A DNA stretch of 64,000 nt from Shinella fusca (GTDB taxonomy: Bacteria; Pseudomonadota; Alphaproteobacteria; Rhizobiales; Rhizobiaceae). Location: positions 1-64,000 of the forward strand of contig NZ_JACHIK010000016.1 of the NCBI RefSeq assembly GCF_014203155.1, written 5' to 3'. Within the stretch, counting starts at the first letter, position 1; each line of letters opens with the position of its first letter. Under the pieces are notes generated by a model. The model did not search any database. It was not told the origin of the DNA and saw only the letters and a list, made by a program, of their open reading frames with translations. The position numbers and the translations under genes were made by a program. This document shows positions 17,798 to 25,889 of this stretch, in pieces.

Positions 17798-18898
17798 TCA
17801 GCGCAGGCTGAGGCGGCGTGCCGCGAAGGCATCGCGCGGCACGCGGGCGAGATTGCCCAGGAATTCCCGTGCACAGGCGCGCCAGCTATAAGCCATGGCG
17901 CGGCCCCGGGCGACGTCCTTCGGGATATCGAGCGCGGCGAGCGCCGCTTCGCGCAGATCCTCCGACAGCGCGCCCGCCTCGCCGAGCACGTCACGCGGCG
18001 CGGCGACCGGGAAGGCGGCAACGGGAACGCCGCTCGCCAGCGCCTCCAGCATGACATTGCCGAAAGTGTCGGTACGGCTCGGGAAGACGAAGACGTCGGC
18101 CGAGGCATAGAGGGCGGCAAGCGCCTCGCCGGTCCTGCGGCCGAGGAAATGCACGTCCGGATAGCGCTCGCGCAGCATGGCAAGGTCCGGCCCGTCGCCG
18201 ACGACGACCTTGCTGCCCGGCAGGTCGAGGCCGAGGAAGGCCGGCAGGTTCTTTTCCACCGCCACGCGCCCGACATTGAGGAAGACCGGCCTTGGCAGGC
18301 CGAGGTCGCGGCGTCTTGCGGGGTCGAACAGCGTCGTATCCACCCCGCGCGACCAGCGCTTGATGCGGCGAAAGCCGCGCGCGGCCATTTCCGCTCCGAG
18401 CGAGCGGGTCGCCACCATCATGCCCTCGCCGGCATTGTGAAAACGCCGCAGCCACCAGTAGCTCCAGCTTTCCGGGATGGGCAGGCGCGCACGGATGAAC
18501 TCGGGAAAGCGCGTGTGGTAGGCCGTGGTGAAGGGCAGCCGGCGGCGCAGGCAGGCGCGCCGCGCCGCAAGGCCGAGCGGGCCTTCTGTGGCGATGTGGA
18601 TATAGTCGGGCGCAACCGCGTCGATCTTAGCGAGCACCTGCCGCGCGGAGGCGATGGCAAGGCGGATTTCCGGATAGGACGGCAGCGGCACCGTCGCGAA
18701 CTTCTCCGGCGTCAGGAAAACGATCTCCACCCCCTCCTCCGCCATGGAGCGCGCCAGTTCCTCCAGCGTGTGCACCACGCCGTTCAACTGCGGCCGCCAG
18801 GCATCCGTGACGACGAGAACGACGGGCGCCCGTCCGTCGGGGCGGGCCGGAAGGGGCGAGTCGGGGGCGGTCTGGTCGAGCATGGCCCCTTTGACCAT
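17798..18898 (-). CDS. GT4-family glycosyltransferase
   Basis: GT-B fold glycosyltransferase of 366 aa. The N-terminal domain starts with VVTDAWRPQLNGVVHT and includes AYHTRFPEFIRARLP; the C-terminal donor-binding domain has NVGRVAVEKNLPAFL, VVGDGPDLAML and the SRTDTFGNVMLEALASG motif with the family's E-x7-E type acidic residues. This N-terminal pattern is shared by glycolipid and mannosyl transferases (SqdX- or PimB-like), so a membrane-lipid or surface-glycan role is plausible but not shown. Start at 18898 is the longest frame; MLDQTAP at 18883 has AAAGGGG close upstream and is an alternative. Confidence 0.85.
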   Translation of the reverse strand: MVKGAMLDQTAPDSPLPARPDGRAPVVLVVTDAWRPQLNGVVHTLEELARSMAEEGVEIVFLTPEKFATVPLPSYPEIRLAIASARQVLAKIDAVAPDYIHIATEGPLGLAARRACLRRRLPFTTAYHTRFPEFIRARLPIPESWSYWWLRRFHNAGEGMMVATRSLGAEMAARGFRRIKRWSRGVDTTLFDPARRRDLGLPRPVFLNVGRVAVEKNLPAFLGLDLPGSKVVVGDGPDLAMLRERYPDVHFLGRRTGEALAALYASADVFVFPSRTDTFGNVMLEALASGVPVAAFPVAAPRDVLGEAGALSEDLREAALAALDIPKDVARGRAMAYSWRACAREFLGNLARVPRDAFAARRLSLR

Positions 18899-18928
18899 GC
18901 GGCGATGACAGGCGGATGAAGGGGCCCC

Positions 18929-19864
18929 TTACGCCAGCCCGATTTCCTTTGCCCAGGGCGGATTGGCGCCGGCGCGGGAGACGGTGACGGCGGCGGCCCT
19001 GGCACCGAGCGCGAGGGCCTTGGCGATCTGCTCCTCGGAGAGCTTCGCCACCTGCTGCTTGGTGAGGAGGTTCTGCATCTTCAGCGAGGCGAGGACGCCG
19101 GCATCGAAGGTGTCGCCGGCGCCGACGGTGTCGACCACCGCCACGCGCTCGCTCGGTACCGTGACCTTGTGGTCCGCCGTATAGCCGACCGCGCCTTCCG
19201 CGCCGCGCGTGACGACGACGAGCTTGGCGCCGTGATGCAGCCAGTGGCGGGCAAGCGCATCCTCGTCGCCCTCGAGGCCGAACCAGGCGAGGTCCTCGTC
19301 GGAGAACTTCACGATGTCCGCCATCGCCGCCATGCGGCGGATGCGCGCCATATGCGCATCCTTGTCCTTGATGAAGCCGGGGCGGATGTTCGGGTCGAGC
19401 GAGATGACGCGCGTTTCGTGCTCACGCGCCAGAAGCGCCTCGTAGGTGGAGCCGCAGGGCTCGGGGATGAGGCTGATCGCGCCGAAATGGATGGCCTCGC
19501 AATCCGCGCCGAGCGCCGGCAGTTCGGCCTCTGTGATCATGCGGCCGGCCGTGCCCTCGTCGTAGAAGGCATAGGTCGCGTGGCCGTCGACCAGCTTGAC
19601 GAAGGCGACGGTGGTGGGGCGCGAGAGCGTTGCGCAATAGCTGTAGTCGACGCCGCTTTCGCCGAGCGTCTTGCGCAATATGTCGCCCATCATGTCGTCG
19701 GAAAGGCCGGTGAAGAAGCCGGTCGGCACGCCGAGGCGGCCGAGCGCGATCGCCGTGTTGAAGATCGCCCCGCCGGCATAGGGCGCATAGGCATCCTCGC
19801 CGAGCGTCGTCGTCCGCGGCAGCATGTCGATCAGCGCTTCACCACAACACAGGATCATCTTCAT
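18929..19864 (-). CDS. frk: Fructokinase (PfkB/ribokinase family)
   Basis: Sugar kinase of 311 aa in the PfkB family. Seen are the N-terminal CCGEALIDMLP, the substrate GG motif YAGGAIFNTAIALGRLG, and the C-terminal catalytic [12 protein letters not shown] with its aspartate base. Length and sequence are like rhizobial Frk enzymes, which phosphorylate fructose to fructose 6-phosphate; the substrate is an assignment by similarity. It lies 57 nt downstream of pyrE on the same strand, and that short gap contains a palindromic operator candidate, so it may be separately regulated. Two possible ATG codons are two residues apart. Confidence 0.85.
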   Translation of the reverse strand: MKMILCCGEALIDMLPRTTTLGEDAYAPYAGGAIFNTAIALGRLGVPTGFFTGLSDDMMGDILRKTLGESGVDYSYCATLSRPTTVAFVKLVDGHATYAFYDEGTAGRMITEAELPALGADCEAIHFGAISLIPEPCGSTYEALLAREHETRVISLDPNIRPGFIKDKDAHMARIRRMAAMADIVKFSDEDLAWFGLEGDEDALARHWLHHGAKLVVVTRGAEGAVGYTADHKVTVPSERVAVVDTVGAGDTFDAGVLASLKMQNLLTKQQVAKLSEEQIAKALALGARAAAVTVSRAGANPPWAKEIGLA

Positions 19865-19882
19865 TCCCCCAATCGATTTTCA

Positions 19883-19897
19883 ATCGATTTAAACGAT
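19883..19897. promoter_or_regulatory. Candidate operator upstream of fructokinase
   Basis: ATCGATTTAAACGAT is a near-palindrome (six of seven pairs) in the 57-nt pyrE-frk gap, next to a second ATCGAT. The form resembles LacI-family sugar-repressor operators. No LacI gene is in the window. Confidence 0.35.
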
Positions 19898-19921
19898 GAC
19901 AGCGAAAAGCGCCAGAGGCTT

Positions 19922-20620
19922 TTACGACGTCGGCAGCTCGGCAACGCCGCCATGGGCGGCAGACCAGGCGAGCGGCGCATCGAAGAAGGCGCCGACCGAG
20001 GCGAGCGTTGCGTCGTCGAAGAGCTTTTCCGCCCGTGCGACGGAGAGCACGTCGCGCCAGGTGCCGACATGGTGCAGCCTGACGCCGCCGTTCGCATAGC
20101 GCGCCTCGGCCTCCTGGAAGATGCCGTAGTAGAAGAGCGCCATGCCGTGATCGACCACGCCGCCGGCCGCGCGGATCGCGTCGATGAAGGTGAACATGGA
20201 ACCGCCGACCGTCACGAGATCCTCGATAACGAGGACGCGCGCGCCCTCGGCCATCACGCCCTCGATCTGCGCGTTGCGGCCGTGGCCCTTCGGCTTCTTG
20301 CGCACATAGACCATCGGCAGGCCGAGCCGGTCGGCCAGCAGCGCGGCGAAGGGAATGCCCGCCGTCTCGCCGCCGGCGATGACGTCGAAGCGCTCGAAGC
20401 CGGCCTCGCGGGTGATGGTCGCGGCGGCGAAATCCATGATCGCCGAGCGGATGCGCGGATAGGAGAGCAGCTTGCGGCAATCCATATAGACCGGGGATGC
20501 CATGCCGGAGGCGAGCTTGTAGGGCTCCTCGGGGCGGAAATGCACCGCCTTGATCTCCCACAGCATGCGGGCCATCAGCTCCGCCATCACGTCTTTGTCC
20601 GGAAAGGAATTGGAAAACAT
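19922..20620 (-). CDS. pyrE: Orotate phosphoribosyltransferase
   Basis: PyrE of 232 aa, catalysing orotate + PRPP to OMP in pyrimidine synthesis. The PRPP-binding loop is [14 protein letters not shown], the flexible catalytic loop is [17 protein letters not shown], and [14 protein letters not shown] matches the orotate-binding region. The frame is open to 20662, but GGGAG exactly 6 nt before the ATG at 20620 (MFSNSF) decides the start. Between it and DoxX is a terminator hairpin, so pyrE has its own promoter. Confidence 0.95.
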   Translation of the reverse strand: MFSNSFPDKDVMAELMARMLWEIKAVHFRPEEPYKLASGMASPVYMDCRKLLSYPRIRSAIMDFAAATITREAGFERFDVIAGGETAGIPFAALLADRLGLPMVYVRKKPKGHGRNAQIEGVMAEGARVLVIEDLVTVGGSMFTFIDAIRAAGGVVDHGMALFYYGIFQEAEARYANGGVRLHHVGTWRDVLSVARAEKLFDDATLASVGAFFDAPLAWSAAHGGVAELPTS

Positions 20621-20691
20621 CGGCATCTCCCGCTGGCTGTCTTGTCGAGCGCATAGCAGCAAGAGCGGCGGCTTTCCAGCATCCCGGCAAC

Positions 20692-20720
20692 GAAAAACCC
20701 TCCCCGGCGGGCCGGGAAGG
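20692..20720 (-). terminator. Terminator after the DoxX gene
   Basis: On the minus strand the arm CCTTCCCGGC (20720-20711) pairs with GCCGGGGAGG (20708-20699) with one wobble, followed by GGTTTTT (the run of T is 20697-20693). It lies about 30 nt after the DoxX stop codon and before pyrE. Confidence 0.75.
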
Positions 20721-20752
20721 ATTTCTGGAGGATCAGACCGCTATCGTCGCTC

Positions 20753-21178
20753 TCAGGCGGCGCGGCGGGCATCCACGGAGATGAGACCGGGGCCGAAGGC
20801 GGCGAGAATGAGGAAACCGCCGGCGATGGTGATGTTCTTCCACATCATCAGGCCGTTGAAGACGGTCAGCAGGCCGTTGGCGCCTTCCGGGAAATCCGGG
20901 ACGCTGATCGCGCCGCTGTGGAAGACGAGGGCGGTGAAGACGCAGAAGACGGCGAGAAGGTAGGCGGTGATCTTCGTCTGGAAGCCGACGAGGATGAAGA
21001 GGCCGGTGACGAGCTCGAAGATGCCGGCGAGATAGGCGAGCGCGGTGGCCGCCGGCAGGCCGGCGCCGGCGATCATGCCGGCCGTGCCGGCCGGGTCGAC
21101 GAGCTTGGGAAAGCCCGACGTGAGGAACATGAGGGCGAGGAGGATGCGGCCGATAAGGATGACGGCGTTCTGGGACAT
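20753..21178 (-). CDS. DoxX family membrane protein
   Basis: A 141-aa inner-membrane protein with four hydrophobic helices, the DoxX fold. The first segment (ILIGRILLALMFLTSGFPKL) and the glycine-rich helix pairs fit the family. Relatives include subunits of thiosulfate:quinone oxidoreductase and many proteins of unknown function linked to redox stress. It is monocistronic, divergent from the Crp-family regulator gene and closed by a terminator. An inverted repeat in the shared 197-nt promoter region could regulate it. No specific activity is inferred. Confidence 0.88.
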   Translation of the reverse strand: MSQNAVILIGRILLALMFLTSGFPKLVDPAGTAGMIAGAGLPAATALAYLAGIFELVTGLFILVGFQTKITAYLLAVFCVFTALVFHSGAISVPDFPEGANGLLTVFNGLMMWKNITIAGGFLILAAFGPGLISVDARRAA

Positions 21179-21264
21179 GGATGGCTCCTGGTTGCAGGCG
21201 TTTGCGTTGGCCGGAGGAATACCGGGCTTTCCATCGTCAAGATAGACTGGCGTCCGGGCGACAG

Positions 21265-21287
21265 ATCGTTCTCTTTTTGTGAACGAT
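21265..21287. promoter_or_regulatory. Inverted repeat between doxX and the Crp-type gene
   Basis: Arms ATCGTTC and GAACGAT are separated by 9 nt (TCTTTTTGT). The site is in the divergent promoter region, 87 nt from the DoxX start and 89 nt from the regulator start. It is not a match to the Crp consensus TGTGA-N6-TCACA. Confidence 0.4.
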
Positions 21288-21375
21288 GCAGAGCCGCTCT
21301 TTTCTGTTGCAAGCGCCGAACAGCTAGGGGAAGATTTCCGCCGGGCGGCCCGCCGGCGGCCGGGGGAAACCGGAT

Positions 21376-22080
21376 ATGCACGAGATCAACAAGAGTGCCG
21401 CGTTCTGGCGATCCTTTCCGATTTTCGAGGGCTTCGGCAGGGAGACGATCGATGAGGTCGCGTCCATCGCGGCCTACCGCAAATGGCCGGCCGGCACGGT
21501 GATCTTCCAGCGCGGCGACGAGGGCGCCTATCTCATCGCGCTCGTCTCCGGCCGTATCAAGCTCTCGCTCCTCACGCCGCAGGGCAAGGAGCTGTCGCTG
21601 CGCCAGCTCGAGCCCGGCGCCGTGCTCGGCGAGATGGCGATCCTCGACGGCCAGCCGCGCTCGGCGGACGCGACGGCGGCCGTGGCGACGGAAGGCTATG
21701 TCATCGCCAAGCGGGATTTCCTCGACCTTCTGGCGCGCAATCCTTCCGCCGCGCTCGCCACCATCCACTATCTCTGCACCAAGCTGCGCGAGACGACGGA
21801 GCAACTGGAGACCATCGCGCTCTACGACCTCGACGCGCGCGTCGCGCGGTTCGTCCTCTCGACGCTACGCTCCATCCACGGCGAGGACCTGCCGGAGAGC
21901 GCCAATCTCCAGCTTCCGCTGAGCCAGACCGAGATCGCCGGCATCCTCGGCGCCAGCCGGCCGAAGATCAACCGCTCCATCCTCGCGCTGGAGGAGGCCG
22001 GCGCCATCCGCCGCAGCGACGGCATCGTCCATTGCCATATCGGCCGGCTCCAGGGCATCGCCGAGCCGGAAGACGGCTAG
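21376..22080 (+). CDS. Crp/Fnr-family transcriptional regulator
   Basis: 234-aa regulator with an N-terminal cyclic-nucleotide-binding barrel (about 12-125), a long dimerisation helix (about 125-155) and a winged helix-turn-helix (about 160-225). The phosphate-binding cassette GEMAILDGQPRSA (85-97) keeps the glutamate, arginine (R95) and serine (S96) that bind cAMP or cGMP in true Crp proteins, and no Fnr-type cysteine cluster is present. The recognition helix is ILGASRPKINRSI. The stop codon is only 11 nt from the ATG (or 2 nt from an in-frame GTG) of the adenylate/guanylate cyclase gene, so the two are very likely one operon. Confidence 0.9.
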   Translation: MHEINKSAAFWRSFPIFEGFGRETIDEVASIAAYRKWPAGTVIFQRGDEGAYLIALVSGRIKLSLLTPQGKELSLRQLEPGAVLGEMAILDGQPRSADATAAVATEGYVIAKRDFLDLLARNPSAALATIHYLCTKLRETTEQLETIALYDLDARVARFVLSTLRSIHGEDLPESANLQLPLSQTEIAGILGASRPKINRSILALEEAGAIRRSDGIVHCHIGRLQGIAEPEDG

Positions 22081-22091
22081 CCGTGGCGGCC

Positions 22092-23936
22092 ATGATCGCC
22101 AAGCGACAAAGACCCCTTGCCGCCGGCCTCGTGGCAAGCCTTGCCGGCGCGGCGGCGCTCTTCTTTCTCGGCGGGGACGCGCTGGAACGGCAGCGCGAAA
22201 CCTATTTCGATGCCCTCACGCAGGCCATGCCGGCGCCGGTGAGCGACCGGATCGCCGTCGTCGATATCGACCGAAAGGCCTTCCAGAGCGCGCCGGAGAA
22301 GGAATGGACGCGGGCGCAGACCGCCGACCTGATCGACAGGCTTGCCGCCGCAAGGCCGGCGGCCATCGCCTTCGACTTCATCTTCAGCACCGATTGCAGG
22401 CCCGACGAGCCGGCGAACGCCGCGCTCGCCGAAGCCATGGGCAGGGTGCCGACCGTGCTCGGCTTCCTCATCGGCGAGACGCCGGATGCCGCGCCGCGCC
22501 CCGTTCCAGGGCTCGCCCTGCAACGGCCGGTCGTCGCGCCGGATCTCTGGTTCATCGACGGCACAGAAAGTTCCTGCGCCTTCCTTCAGGAGAAATCCGC
22601 GGCCGCCGCCGCCGCCTTCCTCGTCGGCGACGAGGATGCGGTGGTGCGCCGCGTGCAGGCCTATGCCATCCTCGGCAATGCGGCCTATCCGACGCTCGGC
22701 GTCGAAGCCGCGCGGCTGGCGGCCGGGGCGCATACGCCTATCCTCGGCGGCAATCCGCCATGGCTCCGGCAGGATTCGCGGGTCATCCGGCTCGACGAGG
22801 ACGGGAGCCTGCGCTTCGTGGCGAGCGGGGCGGCAGGGATCGGCGCGCGCACCCTTTCGGCCGCCGACGTGGTGGCAGGAAGCGTGCCGGCGGAAAGGAT
22901 CGCCGGCAAGGTCGTGCTGATCGGCAGCAGCCTGCCCAATCTCGGCGGGCTCAGGACCAGCGCCTCCATGCCGCTCGAACCCTCCGTGCAGATTCACGCC
23001 GACGTCGCGACCGCGATCCTTTCCGACCGCATCCCGATGCGCGGTGCCGCCCTGCCGCCCTTCGAGGCTGGCTTTGCCGCCATCATGGGGGCGCTCGCCG
23101 CCTTCGCGGCCTCCCGGCTGCGGCCCATCGGCGCGGCGCTTGCCGGCATCGGCCTCGTTTGCCTCGTCTTCGCCGCCTCGGTGCTGCTCTATATCCGCAC
23201 GGCGCTGCTTGCCGATGCGCCGGGCGTCGCGCTCATCGTCGCCATCGCCGCGCTCCTGACCGGGCTCCTGCAATATGCCCATGTGCGCCGGGCCGAGGCG
23301 ACGGCGCGCCAGCGCTTCGCGCAATACCTGCCGCAGTCGGTCGTCTCGCGCTATATCGACAATCCGGAGATGGAACGGGTCGCCGGCGAGGAGCGGCAGG
23401 TGACGGCGCTCTTCACCGATATCGAGGGCTTTTCCGCACTCGCCCAGAAGATCGGCCCGCACGACCTCGTCAAGCTGCTCGACATCTACTTTTCCGAGGT
23501 GAACGCGCTGGTCGCAAGGCACGGCGGCATGGTGGACAAGGTGGTGGGCGACGCCGTCCATGCGCTCTTCAACGCGCCGGACGACCTCGACCGGCATGTC
23601 GACAGGGCGATCGCCTGCGCTGGCGAAATCCGCGCGCTCACCGAGGAGATGCGCCGCCGACCCCTCTTCCGCGACAAGGATTTCGGCCGCACGCGCATCG
23701 GCGTGGAGACCGGCATGGCCGTGCTGGGGGAAGTCGGCGCCGGCGGCAAGCTCGACTATACGGCGCACGGCGACGCGGTGAACCTTGCCGCCCGGCTCCA
23801 GGACGCCAACAAGTTCCTTGGAACGCAGATCTGCATCGGGCCGCGTGCCGCAGGGGAGACGGTCCGGACGCTCCGCGCCATCGGCAGCCACGAAATCCGC
23901 GGCTTCGGCACGATGGAGCTTTTCACGCTGGATTAG
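22092..23936 (+). CDS. CHASE2-domain adenylate/guanylate cyclase
   Basis: Membrane-bound class III nucleotide cyclase, 614 aa. A first membrane helix (about 10-27) is followed by an extracytoplasmic CHASE2 domain (about 35-315), three further hydrophobic helices (about 320-395) and a cytoplasmic cyclase domain (about 430-600). Both metal-binding aspartates are present (D443 in FTDIEGFS and D487 in VVGDAVH), as are the lysine in MVDKVVGD and the YTAHGDAVNLAARL segment with its transition-state Asn and Arg, so it should be catalytically active. The product (cAMP or cGMP) is not settled by sight. The gene follows the Crp-type regulator and overlaps the convergent FecR-domain gene by 4 nt. A GTG at 22083 is an alternative start. 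Confidence 0.92.
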   Translation: MIAKRQRPLAAGLVASLAGAAALFFLGGDALERQRETYFDALTQAMPAPVSDRIAVVDIDRKAFQSAPEKEWTRAQTADLIDRLAAARPAAIAFDFIFSTDCRPDEPANAALAEAMGRVPTVLGFLIGETPDAAPRPVPGLALQRPVVAPDLWFIDGTESSCAFLQEKSAAAAAAFLVGDEDAVVRRVQAYAILGNAAYPTLGVEAARLAAGAHTPILGGNPPWLRQDSRVIRLDEDGSLRFVASGAAGIGARTLSAADVVAGSVPAERIAGKVVLIGSSLPNLGGLRTSASMPLEPSVQIHADVATAILSDRIPMRGAALPPFEAGFAAIMGALAAFAASRLRPIGAALAGIGLVCLVFAASVLLYIRTALLADAPGVALIVAIAALLTGLLQYAHVRRAEATARQRFAQYLPQSVVSRYIDNPEMERVAGEERQVTALFTDIEGFSALAQKIGPHDLVKLLDIYFSEVNALVARHGGMVDKVVGDAVHALFNAPDDLDRHVDRAIACAGEIRALTEEMRRRPLFRDKDFGRTRIGVETGMAVLGEVGAGGKLDYTAHGDAVNLAARLQDANKFLGTQICIGPRAAGETVRTLRAIGSHEIRGFGTMELFTLD

Positions 23937-24571
23937 TGCAGGCCGACGCTGGCATAGGCCTCGCGGATGCGGGCCTTGCCCCATTGCGTGACCGCGCCGG
24001 GGGCCGCGCCCGGCGTCCTGATCTCCACGCCTTCGCCGCGGCCGACCTCCCTCGTCACGCCGCCGCCGGTGACCGAAACGCGGCCGTGCTCGACGAAGAC
24101 GGCGAAGACACCGCGATTGGGACCGGCGAAGAATTTCGTGCCGCGCACGCCGATCATGCCGAAGGCCGTACGCATGGAAAGGTCGATCTTGGCAAGGCCT
24201 TCCGGCCGGTCGAAGACCATCTGGCCCATGCCGAGCTCGATGGTGCCGCCCTGCCCGGCGATGAAGCTGTCGATGAGAAGTTCCGTCTCGCTGCCGAGGA
24301 GGAGGCTCGTGTCGTCGCCGAGGGCAAGTTCGGCAAAGCTCTCCCGGCCCGTCGCGACGAAATCGTGGTCCATCAGGCTTGCGCCGGCCTTCAGGCCTTC
24401 GCGGCGCTCCGCCTGTCGGCGGGTGACCTCGCCGGTGACCTCGACGGCCTTGCCGATGACGGCGTTGGCGCGGGTCGCGCCGATGCCGAGGCCCGTCAGG
24501 GCGAGCACGCCGCCCGCAACGAACAGCCGGCGGCTGAGGAAGAGCGGCTGGAGAGCATCGAGCGTTCGCAT
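23933..24571 (-). CDS. FecR-domain periplasmic protein
   Basis: 212-aa exported protein with one FecR beta-helical domain. The N-terminus has SRRLFVAGGVLAL followed by an ANA cleavage site (about residue 37), a Sec signal with a weak twin-arginine look. The domain (about 45-180) shows the repeat-like FecR pattern: LKAGASLMDHDFVATG, LLLGSETELLID, and TAFGMIGVRGTKF, which is the conserved IxVRGT motif. It is not a FecI/FecR-type anti-sigma: there is no cytoplasmic N-terminal domain, no sigma gene and no TonB receptor nearby. FecR-domain proteins are often found beside CHASE2 cyclases, and this one overlaps the cyclase gene tail to tail. Confidence 0.87.
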   Translation of the reverse strand: MRTLDALQPLFLSRRLFVAGGVLALTGLGIGATRANAVIGKAVEVTGEVTRRQAERREGLKAGASLMDHDFVATGRESFAELALGDDTSLLLGSETELLIDSFIAGQGGTIELGMGQMVFDRPEGLAKIDLSMRTAFGMIGVRGTKFFAGPNRGVFAVFVEHGRVSVTGGGVTREVGRGEGVEIRTPGAAPGAVTQWGKARIREAYASVGLH

Positions 24572-24701
24572 CGTCGCGCCTTTCGCGGAACGGGCCGGAA
24601 ACGGATTGGACCTCAGGCAGGCCCGCGCGTCAATCGCGTGCCCGTCTTCCGAACATTCTATGCGCCACGCCTCCTCCCGCCGCTGTTCCCCGCGGAACAG
24701 G

Positions 24702-25736
24702 TCAGCGGATATCGCCGGCCTGCGGGCCCCAGGTATCCGTCATGGCAAAGCCGTTCGCCAGCGGATCGCTCGGGTCGAGTGCGATCTGGTGCAGGCCGAA
24801 GGTCCAGCCGCGGCCGGTGATGGTGGGGATGATCGCCTTGCGGCCGGCGACCGTGGTTTCGCCGGCAAGCCCCACTTCGAACTCCGAGCCGATGATCGAG
24901 CGCGAGCGGAACGTGTCGCCGACCTTGGCGAGGCCGCGCGCGTGGAGCGTCGCAAGGTTGGCGGAGTTGCCGGTGCCGCAGGGCGAGCGGTCGACGCGGC
25001 CCGGCCACATGGTCGTGGCGGTACGCACGAGGCCGTCCGGGTCGCGGTCGCGGAACATGACATAGGCGACGCCGCTGATTTCCGGGATTTCCGGGTGCAC
25101 GATCTTCATCGATTTGTTGATGAGGTCCTTCAGCGCCATGCCGGCATCGACCAGCGCGCGGGCATTGGCCTTCTCAATCTTCGTGCCGATCTGGTCGACG
25201 TCGACCAGCGCATAGAAGATACCGCCATAGGAGATGTCGAAGCGCACGCGGCCCCAGTGGGGCGTGTCGATCTCCACGTCCAGCGCCTCGACGAAGGAGG
25301 GCACCATGGTGAGCTTGACCTTCTCGCAGCGCCCGTCGCGGCAGGTCGCCGTCGCCTTGACGAGGCCGGCGGCCGTGTCGAGCACGACGACCGTTTCCGG
25401 CTCCTTCATCTCGACGATGCCCGATTCGAGGAGCGCCGTGGTGACGCAGATCGAGTTGGAGCCGGAAGAGGCGTGCGCCTGGTCGGCCTGCAGGATGATG
25501 AAGCCGGCATCCGCCTCGGGCCGCTTAGCGGGCACGAGGAGATTCACCGAGCCGGTCGCGGCCGCGCGCGGCTCGAGGCACAGGAAGCGGCGCAGGCTGT
25601 CGTCCACCGTGTTGATGTGGTTGAGCTGCTCGGCGATGGTGTTGCCGGGGATCTTCGGCACGCCGCCGATCGCCACCTTGCCGATCTCGCCCTCGCAGTG
25701 AACGTCCAGCAACTGGATCGTGCGCTTCCATCTCAT
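24702..25736 (-). CDS. Proline racemase family protein (hydroxyproline epimerase/dehydratase type, Ser/Cys)
   Basis: 344-aa cytoplasmic enzyme of the proline racemase superfamily. The second catalytic cysteine is present in DRSPCGTGNSA, but the first catalytic cysteine of the MCGHN-type motif is replaced by serine (ASSGSNSICVTT). Superfamily members with the Ser/Cys pair have been reported to act as 4-hydroxyproline 2-epimerases or trans-3-hydroxy-L-proline dehydratases rather than proline racemases, so the substrate is probably a hydroxyproline. It is monocistronic apart from the FecR gene 130 nt downstream. A perfect 14-bp palindrome 43-56 nt upstream suggests a GntR-type operator. No other hydroxyproline pathway genes are adjacent. 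Confidence 0.85.
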   Translation of the reverse strand: MRWKRTIQLLDVHCEGEIGKVAIGGVPKIPGNTIAEQLNHINTVDDSLRRFLCLEPRAAATGSVNLLVPAKRPEADAGFIILQADQAHASSGSNSICVTTALLESGIVEMKEPETVVVLDTAAGLVKATATCRDGRCEKVKLTMVPSFVEALDVEIDTPHWGRVRFDISYGGIFYALVDVDQIGTKIEKANARALVDAGMALKDLINKSMKIVHPEIPEISGVAYVMFRDRDPDGLVRTATTMWPGRVDRSPCGTGNSANLATLHARGLAKVGDTFRSRSIIGSEFEVGLAGETTVAGRKAIIPTITGRGWTFGLHQIALDPSDPLANGFAMTDTWGPQAGDIR

Positions 25737-25778
25737 GTCGTATCGCTCCGTTCGCGCCGGTCGTCCGGCTTTCCGTCC

Positions 25779-25792
25779 TCTGATATATCAGA
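25779..25792. promoter_or_regulatory. Palindromic operator candidate before the proline-racemase-family gene
   Basis: TCTGATATATCAGA is a perfect 14-bp palindrome in an otherwise GC-rich region, 43 nt upstream of the gene. It resembles sites of FCD-type GntR regulators. No such regulator is adjacent; the nearest GntR gene is the one at 28853-29560. Confidence 0.5.
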
Positions 25793-25889
25793 TTGGACAC
25801 GGTTCCAACAGCTTTTCATGCGGCCCATCGGCGCGCTACGAAAAGGCATCCGCCGGCCGGCGGACGCATCCCGCCCGAGAGACCCTTCC

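Noticed and set aside
22077-23984. Minus-strand open frame (635 codons) opposite the CHASE2 cyclase
   Set aside because: Shadow composition and complete overlap with a gene that has intact catalytic motifs.
23967-25889. N-terminal extension of the phosphodiesterase frame (over 600 codons)
   Set aside because: The extension is antisense to the FecR and proline-racemase-family genes; homology begins only at 25890.
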